From Dietzia massiliensis (GTDB taxonomy: Bacteria; Actinomycetota; Actinomycetes; Mycobacteriales; Mycobacteriaceae): a stretch of DNA of 50,286 nt. Made by a program: the position numbers and the translations under genes. The DNA is taken from contig NZ_JAHBAV010000023.1 in assembly GCF_018390595.1 (NCBI RefSeq), forward strand, positions 1 to 50,286, read 5' to 3'. Shown piece by piece: positions 31,195 to 40,016 of the stretch (position 1 is its first letter; each line of letters opens with the position of its first letter). The notes under the pieces were generated by a model. The model was not told the DNA's origin, made no database searches, and was given only the letters and a program-made list of their open reading frames with translations.

Positions 31195-33081
31195 ATGTCC
31201 TCGACTGCCGGGTTCCGTCGCGTGAGCGTGCGGCCGGCCGTGACGGACGCCGCGGTGGGTGTGGTCGTCTCGGGCGTTCTGTTGGCCGGGGTGGCGCGGC
31301 CGGGCTTTCCGCTGTTACGGGACTGGGTGGCCACACCGACGCCGCCGCTGTCGGACGCCTCGCTCGGGCTGGGGGAGTCGGCGGCGCGGGCGGTCCCGCA
31401 GGACGTGGCGGTGGCGTGGGCGACACGGGCGCTGGGCGCGGTCGGGCTGCCGGTGTGGCCGCTGACGGGTCTGCTCGCGGCGGTGTTCTGTGTGTGGCTG
31501 GCGGTCTCGGCGGGCGCGCTCGTGCGGCGGGTGGCCCCCGCTGGTCGGGCCGCGGGGGCGTGGCTGCGCCTACCGGCGGTGGTGGGCGCGGTGTGGAATC
31601 CGTTCGTGGTGGAGCGGCTCCTCCAGGGCCACTGGTCGCTGCTGGCGGGGGTCGCGGCGGTGGTGTCGATGCCGGTTCTGCTCGCGCGCGGTCGGCCCCG
31701 GGTGGCGGCGGCGTGCGCGGCGCTGGCCGCCGCCGGGCTCACGCCGACGGGGTGGGTGCTGGCGGTCGTCGCGACGGTGGTGGCGCTGGTCTGTGGGGGA
31801 GGTGGCGCTCGCCGGACCCGGGCTGCGGTCGCGCTCGCCGCTACAGCTGTTGTGACCGCCCTGCCGTGGGCGCTGGCGACCGCCCTCACCGCGGCGGGTG
31901 ACTGGGCCGGCGCCGGGCTGGGCGGCGCCGCCGTCGGGGGAGCGGAGGCGGCCGCAGGGGTGGCCGCGTTCGCCACCCGCGCCGAGCCGGGGATCGGGAC
32001 GCTGGGTTCGGTCGTCGCGCTGGGGGGGATCTGGAACTCCCAGGCCGTGCCGCCCTCGCGTGCCACGTGGTGGGCGGCCGCCGCGCTGGTCGCGCTGCTG
32101 CTCGTGTGGGCGCTCGCGGCGCGCGGCCTGTGGCGGGCGCGGCGCGACCCGGTGGTGCGCGCGACGGTCCCCGTGGCCCTCGCCGCGTGGCTGCTCGTCG
32201 CCGCCGCCGCGACGGGCCCGGGCCTCGCGGCGATGGAGGCGCTGGTCACCGCCGTACCGGGCGCGGGGTTGCTGCGCGACACCCAGAAGTTCGTGGCGCT
32301 GGCACTGCCGGCGACCGTGCTCGCGCTGGCCTTCGCCGCCCGCGCCCTCGCCACTCGCGCCGGCGCCGCCCGGGCCGCCGGCCGGGGCCTTCCCGCGCGC
32401 GTGCGGTCGATCGCCGCCGGAATGCTCGTCACGGCGGTGGCCGTGACCTCCGTCCCCGACGCCCCCAGCGCGCTGTGGCAGCAGCTGCGGCCGGTGACGT
32501 ACGGGCCGGGGTGGGCGCAGGTGGCGGGCATCGTCGACGGTCGGCCCGGGGACCTGCTGGTGCTGCCGGCGGGGTCGTTCCGCTCGACGCCGCTGTGGGC
32601 CGACGGCCGGCCGGTCCTCGACCCCGCGCCGCGGCTGCTCGACACCCGCGTCCTCGTCCCGGGCGACCTAATCGTGGCCGGGGCCGGCGTCGGTGCGGGT
32701 GACGCCACCGCGGTGCCGGGCGAGGGGGATCGCGCGCGCCGCGCCACCGACGCGCTGCTGCGGGGAGCCGACCCCCGCGAGCTGGCGGGCATGGGCGTGC
32801 GGTGGGTGCTCGACGAGCGCACGTCCGCCGGGCCCCGGGGCGCGGCGGACGAGACCCTGACGGCGACGACGACGAGGTTCTCCGACCCCGAACTGACCCT
32901 GCACGAGCTCGCCCCGCCGGACGGGCCGGGTGACGTGGACTCGCGATGGAGCGCGGTCACCCCTCCCGGCGCCCCGGCGTGGGCTCGCGCAGCGGTGCTG
33001 GCGGCGCACGCGCTGTGGCTGCTCACGCTGGCCGGCGCGGCGGTGGCTAGCGGTCGGCCCGGCCGTCGATCACGCCGCTGA
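31195..33081 (+). CDS. Large GT-C-like polytopic membrane protein (Rv0226c type)
   Basis: A 628-aa protein with roughly ten to twelve hydrophobic segments, then an extracytoplasmic domain and one C-terminal helix. It corresponds by neighbourhood to mycobacterial Rv0226c, of unknown function. VVGAVWNPFVVERLLQGHW and GLLRDTQKFVALALP are conserved-looking; the latter parallels LRNVHKFDPLLRLPLALG of AftD, suggesting a shared GT-C fold and possibly sugar transfer. ATG 31195 chosen; GTG 31189 is an alternative. The 3' end overlaps the convergent glycosyltransferase gene by 35 bases. Confidence 0.75.
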   Translation: MSSTAGFRRVSVRPAVTDAAVGVVVSGVLLAGVARPGFPLLRDWVATPTPPLSDASLGLGESAARAVPQDVAVAWATRALGAVGLPVWPLTGLLAAVFCVWLAVSAGALVRRVAPAGRAAGAWLRLPAVVGAVWNPFVVERLLQGHWSLLAGVAAVVSMPVLLARGRPRVAAACAALAAAGLTPTGWVLAVVATVVALVCGGGGARRTRAAVALAATAVVTALPWALATALTAAGDWAGAGLGGAAVGGAEAAAGVAAFATRAEPGIGTLGSVVALGGIWNSQAVPPSRATWWAAAALVALLLVWALAARGLWRARRDPVVRATVPVALAAWLLVAAAATGPGLAAMEALVTAVPGAGLLRDTQKFVALALPATVLALAFAARALATRAGAARAAGRGLPARVRSIAAGMLVTAVAVTSVPDAPSALWQQLRPVTYGPGWAQVAGIVDGRPGDLLVLPAGSFRSTPLWADGRPVLDPAPRLLDTRVLVPGDLIVAGAGVGAGDATAVPGEGDRARRATDALLRGADPRELAGMGVRWVLDERTSAGPRGAADETLTATTTRFSDPELTLHELAPPDGPGDVDSRWSAVTPPGAPAWARAAVLAAHALWLLTLAGAAVASGRPGRRSRR

Positions 33082-34273
33082 CCCACCGGCCCTCGGCGAC
33101 GGCCGCGAGGACCCGCGCCATCGCCGCGCCGGTGGCGGGCCACGACATCCCCGCGGCCTTCCGGCGGGCGGCCTCTCCCATCCGTTCCCGCAGGTCGGGG
33201 TCCGACAGGAGGAGGTCCGCGGCGACGGTCATGGCCGCGACGTCGTCCACGAGGAGGCCCGTCTCGCCGTCGTCGATCGAGTCGCGCAGTCCCGCGGCGT
33301 GGTGGTACCCGATGGTGGGGACCCCGTGCTGCGCGGCCTCGGAGACGGCGAGCCCCCAGCCCTCCTTGCGCGAGGGCATGAGGTGGACGGTGGCGCCGGC
33401 GAGCAGGCGGTGCTTGGTGGCCTCGTCGACGTGGCCGTGGAACACGACGCCGCCGGCCTCGCCGCCGCCACCGGCCTCGCCGCCGGCCCCGCCCGCGGGG
33501 GCGGTGAGCCCGCGCTCGGCGGCGTACTCGCGGAGCCGGTCGGCCCACCAGCCGCTGCCGATGACGTCCAGCACGAGCCCGGGCCGGCTCGCGCGCAGGG
33601 TGGCGAGCACGTCCAGCGCGTCCTCGACGTGCTTGTGCGGGACCAGCCGGGACAGGACGACGAGGCGCGGGCCGGCGGCGCGGGTGTCCTGCGCGGCCGG
33701 TGTGACGCCGTCGGGCAGCGGGTCGAGGCCGTTGCGGACCACCGCGATGCGCGCGGGCGCCACGCCGAGCGCGGCGAGTTCGTCGGCCGACGGCAGCGAC
33801 ACGGTGACGTACTGGGACCGGGCGTGGACGCGCGGCGAGAGCCACGACTCGACCCACCATCCGATCCGCGCGACGAGCCAGCCGGCGACCGGCCACTGCT
33901 CGCGGTGGATGTGGTGGACCAGCACGACGACGGGGGACGCGGTGGCCAGGCGGGCGAAGAAGGGGACGCCGTTCTGGGTGTCGACGACGACGTCGGGCCG
34001 TCGCAGAACCCCGAGCGGCCCGAGGCCGAGCCGGCCGGACAGGATGGCCAGCAGTGCCCGGGGATAGACGGTGAAACGTCCGCCGGCCCGGCTGAACCGC
34101 ACGCCGGTGGAGGTGATCGCGGAGCGGGCCGCGCCCCGCGAGCGGGAGGTCCGGTAGACGACCGTGTGGCCGGCCGCGGCGAGACCGTCCGCGACGTGCT
34201 CGAGGTAGCGCTCGCTGCCGCCGCCCTGCGGATGAGTACTGTCGCGCCAGCACAGCAGCAGGATTCGAGCCAC
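33047..34273 (-). CDS. GT4 family glycosyltransferase (Rv0225 type)
   Basis: A 408-aa GT-B glycosyltransferase. The N-terminal domain begins ILLLCWRDSTHPQGGGSERYLEHVADGLAAAGH, with the glycine-rich donor loop. The C-terminal domain has VVLSRLVPHKHVEDAL and the E-x7-E motif in KEGWGLAVSEAAQHGVPTIG. A Gly/Glu low-complexity insert (about residues 262-275) sits between. Likely cytoplasmic or membrane-associated and adding a sugar to an envelope glycolipid, given its neighbours; the donor is unknown. Divergent from the methyltransferase gene with a 56-base gap. Confidence 0.88.
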   Translation of the reverse strand: MARILLLCWRDSTHPQGGGSERYLEHVADGLAAAGHTVVYRTSRSRGAARSAITSTGVRFSRAGGRFTVYPRALLAILSGRLGLGPLGVLRRPDVVVDTQNGVPFFARLATASPVVVLVHHIHREQWPVAGWLVARIGWWVESWLSPRVHARSQYVTVSLPSADELAALGVAPARIAVVRNGLDPLPDGVTPAAQDTRAAGPRLVVLSRLVPHKHVEDALDVLATLRASRPGLVLDVIGSGWWADRLREYAAERGLTAPAGGAGGEAGGGGEAGGVVFHGHVDEATKHRLLAGATVHLMPSRKEGWGLAVSEAAQHGVPTIGYHHAAGLRDSIDDGETGLLVDDVAAMTVAADLLLSDPDLRERMGEAARRKAAGMSWPATGAAMARVLAAVAEGRWVSGVIDGRADR

Positions 34274-34329
34274 CCGGACACTGTACGCGGGCGGTCGGGC
34301 CGTCCCGGACCGCCGGTATCGTCACTGCC

Positions 34330-35148
34330 GTGCTCACCGATCCCGTCCACCGCTCGCCCGCGCTGCGATCGGTGGCCCGCCGCGCCACCCTCGGCCGCTC
34401 GCTCGGGCTGCTGCGCTCGTTCCCCCTCGAGCAGGCCGACCCGGACGCCTTTTATTCCGGCCTGGCGCGCGACACCGTCGAGCTGGTCGCCGACCTGTGG
34501 GCCGAGTCCGGCGATCGGCCCGCCCGGCCGGGCCCCGGCCCCGACGCCGGTCGACTGCCCGGGCTGACGGTCCTCGACGTGGGCGGCGGGCCCGGCTACT
34601 TCTCCGACGCCTACGCCGCCGAGGGCGCCCGGTACGTCTCCGTCGAGCCGGACGTCGGTGAGATGTCCGCGGCGGGCCTGGACCAGACGGGGTCGATCCG
34701 CGCCAGCGGGATGGCCCTGCCGGTGCGGACCGACGCGGTGGACGTGTGCATCTCCAGCAATGTGGCCGAGCACGTGCCCGAGCCCTGGCGCATGGCCGAG
34801 GAGATGTGCCGCGTGACGCGACCGGGCGGCCTCGTCGTCGTCTCCTACACCCTCTGGTACGGACCCTTCGGCGGCCACGAGATGGGCCTGACCCACTACC
34901 TCGGCGGCGAGCGCGCGCGGCGCCTCTACGAGCGCCGCCACGGCCACCCGCCCAAGAACGTCTACGGTGAGTCCCTCTTCGAGGTCGGATGCGCCGACGG
35001 CCTGGCCTGGGCACGTGACACCGGCGCCGCCGATCTGCTCGCCGCGTTCCCCCGCTACCACCCTCGATGGGCGTGGGGGCTCGTGCGCGTGCCGCTCGTC
35101 CGCGAGGTGCTCGTGTCGAATCTCGTGTTGGTACTGCGCGCGAAGTAG
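34330..35148 (+). CDS. Class I SAM-dependent methyltransferase (Rv0224c type)
   Basis: A 272-aa methyltransferase. Motif I LTVLDVGGGPGYFSDAYA lies at about residues 79-95, SVEPDVGEM is the acidic ribose-binding loop, and ALPVRTDAVDVCISSNVAEHVPEPWRMAEEMCRV covers motifs II-III. HEMGLTHYLGGERARRLYE is a family-specific segment. Mycobacterial counterpart Rv0224c lies beside the same glycosyltransferase; substrate unknown, perhaps an envelope glycolipid. GTG 34330 is the start after a short divergent gap. Confidence 0.85.
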   Translation: MLTDPVHRSPALRSVARRATLGRSLGLLRSFPLEQADPDAFYSGLARDTVELVADLWAESGDRPARPGPGPDAGRLPGLTVLDVGGGPGYFSDAYAAEGARYVSVEPDVGEMSAAGLDQTGSIRASGMALPVRTDAVDVCISSNVAEHVPEPWRMAEEMCRVTRPGGLVVVSYTLWYGPFGGHEMGLTHYLGGERARRLYERRHGHPPKNVYGESLFEVGCADGLAWARDTGAADLLAAFPRYHPRWAWGLVRVPLVREVLVSNLVLVLRAK

Positions 35149-35184
35149 CGCCCCACGGCGGGCCGGACCCTCGCTACAGTGAGG

Positions 35185-35198
35185 TGGAACACGTTCTC
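35185..35198. promoter_or_regulatory. KstR-like box upstream of the aldehyde dehydrogenase gene
   Basis: TGGAACACGTTCTC contains the perfect 10-bp palindrome GAACACGTTC and matches the KstR consensus TNNAACNNGTTNNA (recalled) except the last base. It lies 68 bases before the GTG start. Confidence 0.5.
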
Positions 35199-35266
35199 GT
35201 TAGCTTCACTCCTGGTTGGCGGGACGGTTCCCACCGCTTACGTACCCCACCGCACGGAGGTCCCCC

Positions 35267-36739
35267 GTGGTCGTCGTCCATGACAAGCTCTTCTCCGGCA
35301 CCCGCTGGACCGATCCGGTCACCACCGGCGTCCTCGAGGTGACGTCCCCGGCCACCAACACGGTCGTGGGTCGTGTCGCCGAGACCACCACCGAGGACCT
35401 GGAGGAGATGATCAGCCAGGCCCGCGACTCGTTCGAGTCCGGCGTCTGGCGGAACACGCCGCCCGCCGAGCGCGGCGCACTGCTCGCCCGCGTGGCCGAC
35501 ATGCTCGAGGAGCGCCAGGCCGAGGTCTGCCAGATCCTGTCCGACGAGATGGGCGCGCCCGCGAGCGCCGCGTCGATGATCCAGGTGACCCCCACCCTCG
35601 GCGTACTGCGCTACTACTCCCGTCTCGCCGAGACCTTCCCGTGGTCCGAGGTGCGTCAGGGCGACTTCGGCGCCTCCGTCGTCACCCGCCAGCCCGTCGG
35701 CGTGGTCGCGGCGATCACCGCGTGGAACGTCCCGCTCTACCTCAACACCGCCAAGCTCGCGCCGGCCCTGCTGTCCGGCAGCTCGGTCATCCTCAAGCCG
35801 TCCTCGGCCACCCCGCTGTCCGCGCTGTGGCTGGCGGACCTGTTCCGCGAGGCGGGCCTGCCGGAGGGGGTGCTGTCCGTGGTGACCGGCCCCAGCTCCG
35901 TGGGTGATCACCTGGTGTCCCACCCGGATGTCGACAAGATCTCGTTCACCGGCTCGACCGAGGTCGGCAAGCACATCGCCGGGATCGCCGCGCAGGGCCT
36001 CAAGCGCTGCTCGCTCGAGCTGGGCGGCAAGAGCGCCGCCATCGTCCTCGAGGACGCCGACCTGGCCTCCGCCGCCGGCACCATGGTGTTCTCCGCACTG
36101 ATGAACTCCGGCCAGGCGTGCGTGTCCCAGAACCGGATCCTGGCCCCGCGTTCGCGCTACGACGAGGTGGTGAACGCGCTGGTCGAGAACGTCTCGCTCA
36201 TGCCCGTCGGTGACCCCGCCGACGAGGGCACCGTGTTCGGCCCGCTGGCCAACCACAAGCAGAAGGCGTCCGTCGAGGGGTACATCCGCAAGGGCGTCGA
36301 GGAGGGCGCGACCATCGCCTACGGTGGCGGCGAGGTCGAGGGCCTGCCCGAGCACGTGTCGGGAGGGGCCTACGTCCAGCCGACCGTCTTCCGCGACGTC
36401 GACAACTCCATGACCATCGCCCAGGAGGAGATCTTCGGTCCGGTCCTGCAGGTCATCGCCTACGACACGGTCGACGACGCCGTGCGGATCGCCAACGACT
36501 CCGAGTTCGGCCTCGCCGGCGCCGTCTACTCGTCCGACCCCGACGCCGCGCTCGCCGTGGCCCAGCGGGTGCGCACCGGAACCATGGGCATCAACTGGTA
36601 CGCCTTCGATCCCACCGCCCCGTTCGGCGGGTTCAAGAACTCGGGCCTCGGCCGCGAGAACGGGCCCGAGGGGCTGGACGCGTACTGCGAACTGCAGAGC
36701 GTGCTCATGCCGTTCGGCTGGGAGCCGTCCGGCACCTGA
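35267..36739 (+). CDS. NAD(P)+-dependent aldehyde dehydrogenase (Rv0223c type)
   Basis: A 490-aa ALDH superfamily enzyme oxidising an aldehyde to the acid. Catalytic Cys is in NSGQACVSQ (about residue 285), the general-base Glu in SLELGGKSA (about residue 251), the oxyanion Asn in ITAWNVPLYL, and the cofactor loop in SFTGSTEVGKHIAG. The C-terminus PFGGFKNSGLGRENG is canonical. GTG 35267 follows CGGAGG with 6-base spacing. The KstR-like box in its promoter suggests induction during sterol or lipid breakdown; I recall Rv0223c being in the KstR regulon. Confidence 0.92.
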   Translation: MVVVHDKLFSGTRWTDPVTTGVLEVTSPATNTVVGRVAETTTEDLEEMISQARDSFESGVWRNTPPAERGALLARVADMLEERQAEVCQILSDEMGAPASAASMIQVTPTLGVLRYYSRLAETFPWSEVRQGDFGASVVTRQPVGVVAAITAWNVPLYLNTAKLAPALLSGSSVILKPSSATPLSALWLADLFREAGLPEGVLSVVTGPSSVGDHLVSHPDVDKISFTGSTEVGKHIAGIAAQGLKRCSLELGGKSAAIVLEDADLASAAGTMVFSALMNSGQACVSQNRILAPRSRYDEVVNALVENVSLMPVGDPADEGTVFGPLANHKQKASVEGYIRKGVEEGATIAYGGGEVEGLPEHVSGGAYVQPTVFRDVDNSMTIAQEEIFGPVLQVIAYDTVDDAVRIANDSEFGLAGAVYSSDPDAALAVAQRVRTGTMGINWYAFDPTAPFGGFKNSGLGRENGPEGLDAYCELQSVLMPFGWEPSGT

Positions 36740-36766
36740 CGCCTGCGGGCGCCCCGGCCCGCGCGC

Positions 36767-37429
36767 TCACTCCACGCGGTAGCCGACCCCTCGCACCGTC
36801 TGCACCTTGTTCTCGCCGATCTTGCGGCGCAGGGAGCGGATGTAGACGTTGACGATGTTGGAACCCGGGTCGAAGTCCATGCCCCAGACGCTCTCGAGGA
36901 GCTGCTCGCGGCTGATGGTCTCGCCCTTGTTGCGCAGCAGCATCTCCAGCAGCGAGTACTCGCGGTTGGTGAGCTCCTGGATGCGGCCGTCCACCTCGAC
37001 GCGGCGGGTACGGATATCCAGGCGCATGCCGGCGTGCTCGAGGATGCCCGGGTCTTCGGTCGCCTCGTGCTCGCGCAACCGCAGCCGGATGCGGGCGAGC
37101 AGCTCGGGGACTCGGAAAGGCTTGACCATGTAGTCGTTGGCGCCGGATTCCAGTCCCTCGACGGTGTTCGCGACGCTGTCGCGGGCCGTGAGGATGATGA
37201 CGGGCGCGGCGAACCCGCGATCGCGGGCCTCGCGCAGCAGCGTCAGTCCGTCGGTGTCGGGCAGGCCGATGTCGAGCAACATCAGGTCGATGTCGGAGAT
37301 GGTCGACAGGATGGCACGCGCGCTCTCCCCGTCCACCGCCTCGAGTGCGGTGTACTCGGCACCACCGAGTGCCTTGACCAAGACCGAGCGGATGAGGTCA
37401 TCATCCTCCACGACGAGAACGTTCGTCAT
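36767..37429 (-). CDS. OmpR/PhoB-family response regulator
   Basis: A 220-aa response regulator. The receiver domain has the acidic pocket VVEDDD (9-11), phosphoacceptor Asp53 in LLDIGLPD, Thr81 and Lys103 in MVKPF. The C-terminal winged helix shows LTNREYSLLEMLLRNKGETISREQLLESVWG and VYIRSLRRKIGE, with the recognition helix before the wing TVRGVGYRVE. It lies 98 bases downstream of the cognate kinase gene on the same strand. Target genes cannot be deduced. Confidence 0.93.
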   Translation of the reverse strand: MTNVLVVEDDDLIRSVLVKALGGAEYTALEAVDGESARAILSTISDIDLMLLDIGLPDTDGLTLLREARDRGFAAPVIILTARDSVANTVEGLESGANDYMVKPFRVPELLARIRLRLREHEATEDPGILEHAGMRLDIRTRRVEVDGRIQELTNREYSLLEMLLRNKGETISREQLLESVWGMDFDPGSNIVNVYIRSLRRKIGENKVQTVRGVGYRVE

Positions 37430-37527
37430 GCATCCCTCCTTCTCCGACTTCGGAGTATCGCACGGGTACCGCGCTGCTGGACGCTGGCGGGCGACCGTGT
37501 CCGCGGCTCGGCCGGGGACCGGGGGGT

Positions 37528-39105
37528 TCAGCGGGTCTCGGAGCCGCTCGCGTCGGACGGGTCGGTCCCGGCGGGCGAGCCGGAACCCTTCGCGGGCGGC
37601 GGCGCGACGAAGGGGATGACGATGCAGAACGTCGCGCCGCCCCCGGCGGCGTTGAACGCGAACGCGCGGCCTCCGTGCGCCTTGGCGATCGTCGAGACGA
37701 TAGCGAGCCCGAGGCCGGTGCCGCCGCGTCCGTCACGGAGCTGGCCGCGCGCGGTGTGGAACCGCTCGAAGATGCTCTCCTCCTCGCCGGGCGGGATCCC
37801 CGGCCCCCGGTCGCGGACCCACCACAGAAGCCGGCGACGGTAGGACTCCCGCTCCGGGGTCTCCGGGACGGCCCCGGACACGAGCTCCGCGGCGATGGTC
37901 GGGTCACCGGGCTCGATGACCCGGCACCCGATCTCGATGGTGTCCCCGGGGCCGGTGAACCGGACCGCATTGGAGCAGAACTGCATGAGGGCCTGGGTGA
38001 TCCGGTGCTGGTCCAACCTGGCCAGGCCCTCGGCGTACGGCAGCACCCGCCAGTTCCGGTCGGCCACCACCTCGATCTTCGCCTCGACGTCCAGCACGAG
38101 CTCGGTAACGTCGGTCGCGGCGGTGCGGAGGAAGTCCGGACGGTCGGCGCGGGCGAGCGTGAGCAGGTCCTCGACGATGCGGGTCATCCGGGACAGTTCG
38201 TCCTGTATGAGCCGGATGGTCTCCGTCCGGCCCTCCGGGTCCTCGGGCATGAGGTCGAGATTGCCCTGGACCACGGTCAGCGGTGTCCGCAGCTCGTGGC
38301 CGGCGTCGTCCAGGAACTCCCGCTGTGTGCGGTAGGCCTCCTCGACCCGCTCGAGCATGTCGTTGACGGTGTCGGCGAGGGAGACGATCTCGTCGGGCCC
38401 GTCGGAGGGCACGCGCCGTGACAGATCGGCCGCGGAAATGGTTTCCGCCGCTTCGCGGATCCGTCTCACCGGGACGAGCATCCGGCCGGCGATCCACCAC
38501 GCGAGTAGTGCGCTCACGACCATGCCCCCGGCGGCCGCCCAGCGCAGAAAGCTCTTGACGCGGCGGGTCTCGTCATGCGTGCCGCGGTCGTGGATGGCCA
38601 CCACGATATTGGCCGGACCGGCCGGGCTCTCGACGGTGGCCTTGCGCCAGCGCACAGAGTCGTCGATCACGCCGGAGTCCTCTATGGGCGACAGCCCGAT
38701 CCGCTGGATCCGCGAGCGCATGCCCGGGGGGAACAGCCGGTCCTCGTCCGGTCCGTACCGGGAGAGGGTGAACTGGGTCCCCGACTCGTTGGCCGTGCCG
38801 ACGAGCAGCATCTCGGAGGAAGGGTACTGCTGAGCCAGGTACGCCCGGATGAGCTGTTCCACGGTGGGCTCGTCCGACTCGAACGACGGCAGGATCCCGG
38901 CGGACATGAAGGTCGAGAAGTCGGCCGCCTCGCGGTTGAGCCGGGAGTCGGTGACGCGTTCCGTGCTCAGGTCCAGCATCTGGATCATGAAGATCACCAT
39001 CGCGGCGAACACGGCCGCGGTCACCAGGGTGATGCTGACGGTGATGCGCAGACGCGCAGAATGCCACCAGCGGGCCGGTTGTGACCTCCCGAGAGAGGGG
39101 CTCAC
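37528..39105 (-). CDS. Two-component sensor histidine kinase
   Basis: A 525-aa membrane kinase. TM1 spans about residues 20-42, an extracytoplasmic sensor of about 145 residues follows, TM2 is at about 187-207 and a HAMP domain at 208-260. The H box FLDDAGHELRTPL gives the phosphoryl His270; N box FCSNAVRFT (Asn379), G1 DRGPGIP, F box SIFERFH and G2 GGTGLGLAIV complete the ATPase domain. GTG 39105 overlaps the stop of the upstream exported-protein gene (GTGA), so the two are translationally coupled. The external signal is unknown. Confidence 0.93.
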   Translation of the reverse strand: MSPSLGRSQPARWWHSARLRITVSITLVTAAVFAAMVIFMIQMLDLSTERVTDSRLNREAADFSTFMSAGILPSFESDEPTVEQLIRAYLAQQYPSSEMLLVGTANESGTQFTLSRYGPDEDRLFPPGMRSRIQRIGLSPIEDSGVIDDSVRWRKATVESPAGPANIVVAIHDRGTHDETRRVKSFLRWAAAGGMVVSALLAWWIAGRMLVPVRRIREAAETISAADLSRRVPSDGPDEIVSLADTVNDMLERVEEAYRTQREFLDDAGHELRTPLTVVQGNLDLMPEDPEGRTETIRLIQDELSRMTRIVEDLLTLARADRPDFLRTAATDVTELVLDVEAKIEVVADRNWRVLPYAEGLARLDQHRITQALMQFCSNAVRFTGPGDTIEIGCRVIEPGDPTIAAELVSGAVPETPERESYRRRLLWWVRDRGPGIPPGEEESIFERFHTARGQLRDGRGGTGLGLAIVSTIAKAHGGRAFAFNAAGGGATFCIVIPFVAPPPAKGSGSPAGTDPSDASGSETR

Positions 39106-39860
39106 CTCGGCTCGGAGCCGTCATCGGCGGGGTGCGCCGCTCCCGGCTCGCCGTCGGCGGGCGAACCGTCCGTCGGCGTCGCGGGGGCCGGGGTGCCCTC
39201 AACCGGAGTGTTCTCCGCGGGCGCGCCCGTGGTGAGTACGACGATCCGGGCGCCCGGAACCGGCCCGATCACGACCGGCGCGTCCCGGCCGGTCGGGTGC
39301 TCCGGACGATCGGGCGTGCCCTCGGGGCCCTCGTCCATGGGCGACGGGGTCGCGGGGTGATCCCGGCCCGGCCGGGGAGCGCGGTGATCTGTGACGCCCG
39401 GCGGGATGTCGCCCGCGCCCGACCCCGCCGAGCCGAGCGGCTCGTTGCGACCCACGGTGTCGGGGGTCCGGCCACGATTGGCGCCGTCCCCGGCCACGAA
39501 TCCGGAGCGCGCGGGTTCGGTACGACCGTCGGTCCGCGGCGGCAGGGGTACGAGGTCGGCCGGCCGCGCGGACAGTCTCGACAGGATCGAGGGGATCGGT
39601 GCCGGCACGGGGAGGGCGGACAGGCCGTCGATCACGGTGAGGTGGGGCCGGACGCCCTCGATGGCGGTGCCGACGGGCTCGGGGGCGGCGACCGGGGTCT
39701 CGGCTGCGGCGTCGGAGCCTCCGCCGGTCGAGGCGGTGGCGGGCCGCTCGGCAGCGGTGGGAGGGGCCTCGCCGTTCCCGGGGTCCAAGGCCGTGACGGC
39801 GAGGGCCAGCCCCGCGGCCGCTACGGGGAGGGCGATGAGTCCGACGACGGTGGCTCTCAT
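39102..39860 (-). CDS. Exported or membrane-anchored Pro/Gly/Asp-rich protein in the two-component operon
   Basis: A 252-aa protein with an N-terminal hydrophobic segment (MRATVVGLIALPVAAAGLAL) and then a long, disordered, Pro/Thr/Gly/Asp-rich chain; only the stretch around GVRPHLTVIDGLSALPVPAP looks ordered, and GARIVVLTTG near the end. No cleavage motif is clear, so it may stay anchored. No family recognised. Operon position before a kinase suggests that it modulates or senses for the kinase. ATG 39860 follows GGAGGAG. A TACTAT -10-like hexamer near 39945 could drive the operon. Confidence 0.7.
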   Translation of the reverse strand: MRATVVGLIALPVAAAGLALAVTALDPGNGEAPPTAAERPATASTGGGSDAAAETPVAAPEPVGTAIEGVRPHLTVIDGLSALPVPAPIPSILSRLSARPADLVPLPPRTDGRTEPARSGFVAGDGANRGRTPDTVGRNEPLGSAGSGAGDIPPGVTDHRAPRPGRDHPATPSPMDEGPEGTPDRPEHPTGRDAPVVIGPVPGARIVVLTTGAPAENTPVEGTPAPATPTDGSPADGEPGAAHPADDGSEPR

Positions 39861-39950
39861 ACCTCTCCTCCCGCGGGAACGCGGTGCTCCCCTCAGCCGT
39901 TCACCTTGACACTTGGTGGCGCCACTGTGAAGAGCGTCGAACACATAGTA

Positions 39951-39997
39951 ATAGCGGACGGGTCACACCGGAAAAAAATGTGTGACCCGTCCGCTAT
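39951..39997 (-). terminator. Terminator hairpin after pckG
   Basis: Perfect 18-bp inverted repeat ATAGCGGACGGGTCACAC / GTGTGACCCGTCCGCTAT with an 11-base loop containing seven A (seven T on the transcript), 20 bases after the pckG stop. Its far edge touches the likely -10 region of the next operon. Confidence 0.85.
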
Positions 39998-40016
39998 CTA
40001 CCGTGTGAAGGGAGCG

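Noticed and set aside
29733..34388. Very long minus-strand open frame (about 1550 codons)
   Set aside because: It spans several opposite-strand genes; only the 3' part from 31013 has real protein features. The rest is an antisense shadow caused by GC bias.
39916..39925. GTGGCGCCAC palindrome as an operator for the two-component operon
   Set aside because: OmpR-family regulators normally bind direct repeats, and short GC palindromes are common here.
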